The notes below the pieces were generated by a model. The model saw only the letters and a list, made by a program, of their open reading frames with translations, made no database searches and was not told the origin of the DNA. DNA of 33,263 nt from positions 1 to 33,263 of the forward strand of contig JAQMWT010000492.1 in assembly GCA_029834535.1 (NCBI GenBank). Direction: 5' to 3'. Positions 27,765-33,263 of the stretch are shown here, piece after piece. Numbering within the stretch: the stretch's first letter is position 1; each line of letters starts with the position of its first letter. The stretch comes from Chrysophaeum taylorii. Taxonomy: Eukaryota > Sar > Pelagophyceae > Pelagomonadales > Pelagomonadaceae. A program made the position numbers and the translations under genes.

Positions 27765-30700
27765 AATGTTTGGCCAACTGTCATTGACCAATTGATCGTT
27801 GAGCTGACGTAAGTCAACTGCAGCACGGAACGCGTTTGACGTTCCAATCTCAGCTCCTTTCTTCGGAAGCATCAACACGGGAAAGCCCCAAGGTGAGTTG
27901 GCCGGACGAATGACTCCATCCCGGCACCACTCGCTGATCTGCTTGCGGAGACAATCGAGCTTCGCAGGCGTCAATCGGTAGGGCGTCATCTTAATCGGTC
28001 GCGGATTCGCGTCTTTGAATCGTAGAGACACAGGAGGCGAGTCCACAGGTCTCATAATCGGGTCGAAAAAGGCCCAAGAATATTGCACACAGTGACGGAG
28101 CATCAGTTTCGCCTCGTCATCTAAGTGCGGATTGTCAGGAATTCCCAGCTCCTGCACAACCTTGTCAACTTCTTCCTTTGTAGGAATTTTAACTTTCATT
28201 GCTTCGTTGTCCTTGACATGCTCAGGAGTCTGAGGCAGTGGTGCACCCTCGGCGTCGCGCGGCGCATCTCTCCATGGCACATCGAACTTTTTCTCGTATT
28301 TTAGTTTCACTTCCGGGTGGCTTTTGTTGATCCTCTCGCCTTTGACACGAACACTCGGCTCGCTCTTAATCTTCGGTTCCCGATCTCGCTCAGGATCTGG
28401 CGGAACGTCTAAATTTGGTTGTCGGGGGGGCCCAGCAGAAGAAGCATGAGACGTCCCCGGCTCATCTGTTGCAGGCGGAATCAACGGTACCTCTGGAGGT
28501 GTCCATTTGGTGCGATCTTGAAGATCATCAGTTGACACCCATCTTATGACACGTGTGCGCGTGTTTAACAGCGGAACTTGTACGTGACGAAGGGTGGTTT
28601 CATCAATTTGTAAATAATAATCAAACGGTCGGTCTGCAGGACTCAACGCTGACGGCAAAGCTTCGCCGCTCAGGTGAAATTCCTTGGTCACAGAGTTGTG
28701 CAGATCGAGCATTAATAAGGCTATCGTGTCAGGTGGCACGACGGACGCCAAGTGTTTCAATGAGGTAGTTTTGGAGAGGCCGGCCCAATCAAAATCAGGG
28801 GGCATCGTCAGCAACTCCGAAGTCATTTCCAGATTCAGAGATCTGTAATCGGAACGGTGCGGTCCTACGCGAAGCGGGACACGCGTAACAGTATAAGCTG
28901 CGTCTGTCGCGGCTCGTGATGATCCTAAATTGTTCATCTGAAGTAAATGTCGTTCGTCGGCGTAGCCAAGTGCGGCGGCGAACTTGTGCTGCATATTCTT
29001 GCAAGTCTTGGGAACTGCGCGCAAATGGAGCGGATGGCTGGAAACCAACAATCGCACGCGACAGCTCATCAAACTAGGAGTTATGTCGTAAAAATTGACG
29101 ACGTAAACGTAAGGGTGCAAACGTGCAACGTAAGAAATAATCGAAGCCTCCTGCTCTATCAACCACATGAAGAAACCAGCCATCTTGCATAATTTCATCG
29201 TCCAGTGGGTAGCGGTGACTCCCTTCCCAACATCTCGGGAAGTCAAGTTGCACAGAGCGGAGTGTACGCAGGGTGGCGACGCGACACACATCGACGACGA
29301 CCATTCCGCGTAGGGTAAATAAGATTCGATCAACCGTAAGGTTGTAACATAGCGACCACACAATGTGTGCTGCACCACAGGAATATTCGGAAAGTTCTTG
29401 TGGTGGATCTGGTTGGCGGTGTCCGACGCATCGAGTGCTAGCACGACTCGAAACGACGTCCCACACGTTTCGTTGGCTCGTTGGAGACCTAAAGTACTGC
29501 CTCCGGCTCCACTGAACAGCATCACCACCTTGCGATAAGTGATTGGAAGCCATTGAACCTTTTCATATCGGCGGCGGATCTCCGCTTCGGTGATCTCGCG
29601 GCATTTCTTTTCATCTTTTTCTGACCTTCGAGCGAAATCGTCGCTGCCTTCAGGTCGTTTGAGGGTGGACTTGTCCGTCATAGCGGTCGTAGCGTCCTTC
29701 TGCACCGTGCTCAGCAGCATCGGCGGGGGAGATTCGTCGCATCGCGTCAAGTGACTAGCGACAGAAACGGTGAAAGAAAGGTTCCCCTTGTCGTATCCTT
29801 CTTCACATTCATTCGTAAGTTCGTTGATTATAGAGACGTTCAACTCATCTTCGTACCTAACGATATCACCAATCGCAAGGGCTTCGCCTTGAGTGACGAT
29901 CGTCGGCACTTCTTCCGTGGCAGTAACCGCCACCCGAGCAGCGGACCGGTCGCGCTCTTCGCAAGAAGAACACATTCCTTCGACAACCCCCAACTGCTCG
30001 TTCTCAGCAAACGTAGCGACGAAAACCTGTCCTTTTTCCATAGGCTTCGACAAAATAACCGGTAGATTGTACGTTCGACCGGGCTCGATTTGAAGCGTGC
30101 GCGCAGCATAAGCGATTACTTCTCGCGCGTCTTCTCCCGGAGCTGGGGAGAATTTGGTCGTAGCATGTCCCCGCGTAGCCATGGCTACCTTACGTTCCGG
30201 CGGCGGGCTTCGGAGATCTTTAATCGTGCTCAAACGAGCATAAACTCGAGTCTTGACCAGGTCGAGACTCTGCCGAAAGGCATCGTGTCGATGATTGTAA
30301 ATCGGTACGGTTATCGGATTTCGATCGTAAATAGACCGAAAGGTCACGATTGGTGCATCGACTCGTTCATCCTTAACTTTAATCTTCTTGCGCCCGTAGA
30401 CAACTTGGGTTCGACAAAAACAGATCCGATCATGGGGAAAATCCACGATGGCGCCTAAAATTCGTATATCGCGCCCTCCCAACAGGAACAGGCAATTCGT
30501 ATCGGCTACAATAGCGACAATGGGGGCAGCGAAGTCGTCGGCGAAAGCGACCCGAAGGGCGATCCAACGATGGATCGTCGTCGTATTCAATCCTGATCCG
30601 TACAGCTTGCGCTTAATCGGAAGTTCGCCTTCATCGAAAATCAGCTGATCTTTGGTCAACTTTTTGACCATTTCTCGGCAAATATAAGAAACATCGGCCA

Positions 30701-32171
30701 TTCCATCGACACCGATGGTCGTCGAGAATTTCGGACCGTCACGATTCCTGTAGATGTGACAGGCCATAAACGTTAGAGAACCCGTATCTAAACAACTGAG
30801 GGTAATCAAATCATCTTCGATCGTCTTGCCGTCTCGCGGCGTCAACGAAGTGTGAGCACATCGGGCTCTGATTCGCTCATCTCCGGGGTTGGGCATCGAT
30901 ACCGCGGCTTGAGCTTTCGTATTATCTGTTGTTGGCGTCCTCGCCATAACGCTCGCGGCAGCCTCTTTATCTGGCGGCTTCCGCTCTTCCTCCAAGACAA
31001 TCTCAGAGGGAATCAGTGTTGGTAAGGGATCCTGGTCTTCGTGGTTCACGGAAGCAAAGGACCCCTCCCATAAATCATTCATTTCGTCTTTCCAGAATGC
31101 ATCTGTAAATCCATTCGTCGCCTGCTGATCCTCATCAGCATCGGCGATCGGTTCCGTGTCAGCTGCGGCTTTGAGTCTGCAGCTGCGCGGTTGTTCTGGT
31201 GTCTTCTTTAGCAAGAAATTCCGAGCTTTCGTCCACCAATCCTGCAGGTTCCACGTCTGCTCGTCTTCGTCACACTTGAGAACGCTGCTAATCTTCTTCA
31301 TAAGTCTATCCTTTTCTTCCGGCGGCGTATCCGTGTCTCGATCCGTAGTAATCGAAACCGTTTCGGGGGGGTCCGCAGGAAAAGATGGCGTCGTCCCCGA
31401 CGTCAACTCTGTCGTAAAATCGTCGTCTGCAATACTCGCGCTTGTCATCGTCTCGTCAGTCGAATGCACGCACGAGCTAGCACTGCAGAAAGTCATGTCT
31501 GGCTCACAGCCAGTTCGGTCGCCAGCGGTCGTCTCTGGAGGGCCCAAAGATAAGCCGATGGCATCGAGGGCTTCCTCATCAAAAATCAACGGTGGGTCGT
31601 CCATGGACGACTCGTCAAATAACGTTATCGCGGACACTGGTTCACAAAGTGTAGCTTCTTCATCTTCCGAATCTGAATCGCCTTCCCAGTATCGTGGAGC
31701 TTCAAGTTCCTCGCTCGAATCTTCGAGCTCATCGCTCGACATCTGCTCATAAATCTGTGCCAAAGACCGACGATTGGTCAGCACGTCGTTGGGTGGCTCG
31801 TCCATCAGTGGGCGAGCGAGATCTTCGAATGCGGCCGCGGCAAGGGCGTCGGCTGCGTCGTCGGTGCGGGTGTCCGTGTTCGGGTACACCGTCACTCCTA
31901 ATGGTAACTGTTGACCGCAAGGGGTCGTAAATGTGAGCGTTGCGCTCAAAAAACTCGAATTATATTGGTGTCGGCCTCCGTCGTATTCGTCGTCGCGCGA
32001 TCGGCGTCCTCTGTGCCGGCGCGAACTTCGACTGGGGCTCTTGTTATCTTTGTCTCTCTCTGGCGTCAGTTCGGCAGGTCCTAGTACCTCTGGATCGTCC
32101 CTGTAGGCGACTGGTGCTCCCAAGTCTATCCGAACCGGCTCATCGTCTCGTCTATCGAAACATCGACGCAT
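27762..32171 (-). CDS. pol: Retrotransposon polyprotein, N-terminal part: acidic region - protease - C5 DNA methyltransferase - start of reverse transcriptase
   Basis: This is a 1,469-residue ORF. Residues 1-430 are acidic and low in complexity, with a basic patch (SSRRHRGRRSRDD) and no recognised domain. Residues 450-590 are a retropepsin-like domain ending in LLGGRDIRILGAIVDF. Residues 680-800 form a beta-rich segment of the kind often found after the protease. Residues 878-1160 are a C5 cytosine methyltransferase. Residues 1165-1330 are a linker with a charged KIKSEPSVRVKGER stretch. From 1360 the reverse transcriptase begins (PVSLRFKDANPRPIKMTPYR; GVIRPANSPWGFPVLMLPKK; AAVDLRQLND), ending at the TGA. 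The first ATG is at 32171, but the frame is open back to a TAA near 32207, so translation may enter by a +1 shift from an upstream frame, as in Ty3. MTase and RT lie in one uninterrupted frame, so this is not a chance neighbour gene. Confidence 0.9.
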   Translation of the reverse strand: MRRCFDRRDDEPVRIDLGAPVAYRDDPEVLGPAELTPERDKDNKSPSRSSRRHRGRRSRDDEYDGGRHQYNSSFLSATLTFTTPCGQQLPLGVTVYPNTDTRTDDAADALAAAAFEDLARPLMDEPPNDVLTNRRSLAQIYEQMSSDELEDSSEELEAPRYWEGDSDSEDEEATLCEPVSAITLFDESSMDDPPLIFDEEALDAIGLSLGPPETTAGDRTGCEPDMTFCSASSCVHSTDETMTSASIADDDFTTELTSGTTPSFPADPPETVSITTDRDTDTPPEEKDRLMKKISSVLKCDEDEQTWNLQDWWTKARNFLLKKTPEQPRSCRLKAAADTEPIADADEDQQATNGFTDAFWKDEMNDLWEGSFASVNHEDQDPLPTLIPSEIVLEEERKPPDKEAAASVMARTPTTDNTKAQAAVSMPNPGDERIRARCAHTSLTPRDGKTIEDDLITLSCLDTGSLTFMACHIYRNRDGPKFSTTIGVDGMADVSYICREMVKKLTKDQLIFDEGELPIKRKLYGSGLNTTTIHRWIALRVAFADDFAAPIVAIVADTNCLFLLGGRDIRILGAIVDFPHDRICFCRTQVVYGRKKIKVKDERVDAPIVTFRSIYDRNPITVPIYNHRHDAFRQSLDLVKTRVYARLSTIKDLRSPPPERKVAMATRGHATTKFSPAPGEDAREVIAYAARTLQIEPGRTYNLPVILSKPMEKGQVFVATFAENEQLGVVEGMCSSCEERDRSAARVAVTATEEVPTIVTQGEALAIGDIVRYEDELNVSIINELTNECEEGYDKGNLSFTVSVASHLTRCDESPPPMLLSTVQKDATTAMTDKSTLKRPEGSDDFARRSEKDEKKCREITEAEIRRRYEKVQWLPITYRKVVMLFSGAGGSTLGLQRANETCGTSFRVVLALDASDTANQIHHKNFPNIPVVQHTLCGRYVTTLRLIESYLPYAEWSSSMCVASPPCVHSALCNLTSRDVGKGVTATHWTMKLCKMAGFFMWLIEQEASIISYVARLHPYVYVVNFYDITPSLMSCRVRLLVSSHPLHLRAVPKTCKNMQHKFAAALGYADERHLLQMNNLGSSRAATDAAYTVTRVPLRVGPHRSDYRSLNLEMTSELLTMPPDFDWAGLSKTTSLKHLASVVPPDTIALLMLDLHNSVTKEFHLSGEALPSALSPADRPFDYYLQIDETTLRHVQVPLLNTRTRVIRWVSTDDLQDRTKWTPPEVPLIPPATDEPGTSHASSAGPPRQPNLDVPPDPERDREPKIKSEPSVRVKGERINKSHPEVKLKYEKKFDVPWRDAPRDAEGAPLPQTPEHVKDNEAMKVKIPTKEEVDKVVQELGIPDNPHLDDEAKLMLRHCVQYSWAFFDPIMRPVDSPPVSLRFKDANPRPIKMTPYRLTPAKLDCLRKQISEWCRDGVIRPANSPWGFPVLMLPKKGAEIGTSNAFRAAVDLRQLNDQLVNDSWPNI
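28692..29540 (-). other. C5 cytosine DNA methyltransferase domain inside the polyprotein
   Basis: The canonical motif order is visible (residues of the 1,469-residue ORF). Motif I, VVMLFSGAGGSTLGLQ, is at 882-897 (AdoMet-binding FxGxG). Motif II/III, VVLALDASDTANQIHHKNFP, begins at 909. Motif IV, ASPPCVHSAL, is at 964-973 with the catalytic Cys968 in PPC. A Glu in the motif VI region is in WLIEQEASI. Motif VIII is SCRVRLLVSS (R-x-R at 1038-1040). Motif IX/X is SELLTMPPDFDW and, at 1143-1151, SVVPPDTIA, the counterpart of GNSVPPxxA. The target-recognition region between VIII and IX is short (about 70 residues). The ENV tripeptide and the GN of motif X are not conserved, so activity is likely but not certain. 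No PWWP, BAH, ADD or helicase domain accompanies it. Confidence 0.88.
30402..30824 (-). other. Retropepsin-like aspartic protease domain
   Basis: The second half is clear: LFLLGGRDIRILGAIVDFPH matches the LGxDxLxxxxAxIDF end of retropepsins. The catalytic loop is expected at TTIGVDGMADVSYICREMV. There D-[ST]-G-A reads D-G-M-A, while an intact DTG occurs 27 residues earlier in SCLDTGSLTFMA. Either the active site is altered or the DTG belongs to a shifted fold. Confidence 0.6.
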
Positions 32172-32676
32172 TCGTTGTCTTTTTCCAAAACTCCGACCAA
32201 ACGTAAATTAAATCTCGGTTGGCCAATAAATCCGTGCCTCGGGGTCGGAATTGTACTTCTTTCCGCTCTGGCGGTTTCTTCCTCAGGAAACATTGAGCTC
32301 GTATCCTTATCGTCGGTACGCTCATCTTCCTATTATCCATGCTGATCGTCCCATCCAATTCGGTTCCGGGCGGCAGCTATACTCATCCCTCATAGTATGT
32401 TCGGGATCTTTCTTTATCACGTAGCCATCATCATATGCAGGCTGAAAATCTTTGAACTCTTCGTTCGTGAGTAATACGCCAGGGCTTTTACTGAGCTCCA
32501 AAGGCAGTTCATGCGTTATAAGATTCTTCATCTCTTCCGCTTTCGTATTCATTTTCTCGGCCGTTTCACTCGGCCTCTCATCCACTCCATCGCTTCGAAT
32601 ATCGGCAATCGCCTCGTCACTAAAAATGTGTCGGCACACGAATGTCTGCCATCGTCAAAGGGAATAAAACATCTGC

Positions 32677-32734
32677 AAAAACGTCTGCAGTCGGTTCGTA
32701 CGAACCGACTGCAAAACGTCTGCAGTCGGTTCGT
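32677..32734. repeat. 28-bp perfect palindrome within a 35-bp partial tandem repeat
   Basis: The palindrome at 32686-32713 reads TGCAGTCGGTTCGT followed by its exact reverse complement. The 22-bp string AAAACGTCTGCAG plus TCGGTTCGT occurs at 32678-32699 and again at 32713-32734. The RNA would fold into a stable hairpin in the leader or gag region of the retrotransposon. Confidence 0.8.
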
Positions 32735-33110
32735 CGGGGGGGCTGCAAAAGAAGAAGGCGTCGTCCCCGACGTCATATCTGTCAAAAACTGGCCACCAAA
32801 GGGCACGTGACGTTCGATGGGTGTGTACTCAGGTGCGCGCTTATCATTCGAGGTAACCTCTGCGACGCATCGTCGATCGATCGTGGAGGCGACGTGCCAT
32901 CCACTTGAATGTTCGGAGGTAAACTCATAGCATCGAGCGTAGCAGCGGCGGGTCCCTTACTTTGGGCGTCATCGGCTGCACGGGGCTCGTAAATCGGATT
33001 CACACATAACTCCGGCGCGTCGTCAAGACCGAGGGTTGTGTCAGCTGACGACAAATCATATCGTGCCACCAACGGTGACACCGGGTTAGAAGCGATTGTC
33101 GGCTTCGACC

Positions 33111-33221
33111 CGTAGTTTAACGACGTTTCGGTCAAATTCTTCGATTCTGTGGGGATTTTGGTTTGGGTGAGCTCCTTCGACTTGGATTGCTCTTGATCGT
33201 AGTTTAACGACGTTTCGGTCA
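33111..33221 (-). repeat. 24-bp direct repeat in the gag-like region
   Basis: CGTAGTTTAACGACGTTTCG plus GTCA occurs at 33111-33134 and again at 33198-33221, 87 bp apart. It encodes TETSLNY twice in the minus-strand frame, which shows local duplication in that reading frame. Confidence 0.75.
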
Positions 33222-33263
33222 TCTCGGACGACTCGCGTCGTCGTCGCGCGGATTTCCTAACTT

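Larger units (their letters stand above)
24284..33263 (-). mobile_element. Ty3/gypsy LTR retrotransposon encoding a C5 DNA methyltransferase (5' end off the window)
   Basis: Reading right to left, the element has a 5' leader with gag-like broken ORFs, then a polyprotein (acidic region, aspartic protease, beta-rich domain, cytosine methyltransferase, reverse transcriptase, RNase H, integrase), a purine tract and a 3' LTR. RT-RNase H before integrase is the Ty3/gypsy order. About 9 kb lies in the window. The element interrupts a Helitron relic. Its coding region is visibly less GC-rich than the surrounding host genes. Only one stop interrupts about 7.5 kb of polyprotein, which suggests a young copy. 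Confidence 0.9.
32172..33263 (-). other. Leader and gag-like region of the retrotransposon, frames broken
   Basis: There is no single ORF. Three minus-strand frames follow one another: 33222-32782 (repetitive, starting MTETSLNYDQEQSKSKELTQ), 32639-32322 (NTKAEEMKNLITHELPLELS) and 32358-32152 (RPRGTDLLANRDLIYVWSEF). The last overlaps the polyprotein frame by about 50 nt and sits so that a +1 shift would enter it. No zinc knuckle or capsid signature is seen. It is either a decayed or rapidly evolving gag, or partly untranslated leader; the true start and the 5' LTR lie to the right of the window. Confidence 0.5.

Noticed and set aside
24663..32171. Reassigned TGA codon explaining the internal stop
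   Set aside because: TGA ends the CHORD-like, PPR and REJ genes in this window at sensible C-termini, and no other internal TGA is seen in the polyprotein.
1..33263. CRISPR arrays, bacterial operons or prophage
   Set aside because: The window is eukaryotic (snRNA, introns, LTR element). The tandem repeats found are coding repeats or simple duplications, not spaced direct repeats with unique spacers.

Overview
The window looks like a nuclear contig of a unicellular eukaryotic alga, most likely a marine stramenopile such as a pelagophyte. This is inference. The signs are: GC-rich, tightly packed genes on both strands; spliceosomal introns of only about 37-104 nt; a canonical U2 snRNA gene; proteins that begin with a signal peptide followed by an LRGG-like stretch; and a giant extracellular protein with the proline-serine/threonine four-residue repeat common in this group. 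TGA is an ordinary stop in several host genes, so the standard code applies.

Layout. 1-330: a decayed P-loop NTPase fragment. 375-4058: small host genes (an Mpv17/PMP22-family membrane protein, a tail-anchored protein, a U2 snRNA gene, a CHORD-like mini zinc protein and a LON-domain protein), with convergent neighbours 13-100 bp apart. 4149-18727: one nine-exon gene on the minus strand, assembled here by joining exons in frame. It would encode about 4,702 residues: signal peptide, seven FG-GAP blades, about 2,290 residues of Pro-Ser/Thr repeat, a REJ/Ig-like region, a GPS motif and a bundle of membrane segments laid out like the first half of polycystin-1. 18728-20801: gene-poor, with a 175-bp inverted-repeat (MITE-like) element. 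20802-22473: a secretory-pathway or plastid membrane protein and a PPR protein, convergent.

22474-33263 is a nest of mobile elements. It holds two opposed fragments of a Helitron-type PIF1 helicase, a family of CCAGTAAGTTCACC repeats, a 72-73 bp tandem repeat, and a Ty3/gypsy LTR retrotransposon on the minus strand whose 3' LTR (24284-24622) interrupts the second helicase fragment. The retrotransposon's 5' end lies beyond the right edge.

The most unusual find is in that retrotransposon. Its polyprotein carries a complete-looking C5 cytosine DNA methyltransferase domain between the aspartic protease and the reverse transcriptase. The polyprotein frame is otherwise open for about 7.5 kb and is broken once, by a TGA inside the reverse transcriptase; the break fits a CpG-to-TpG change. 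The element may therefore be a recent insertion that encoded the means to methylate DNA, possibly its own, and was then silenced by a mutation typical of methylated cytosine.
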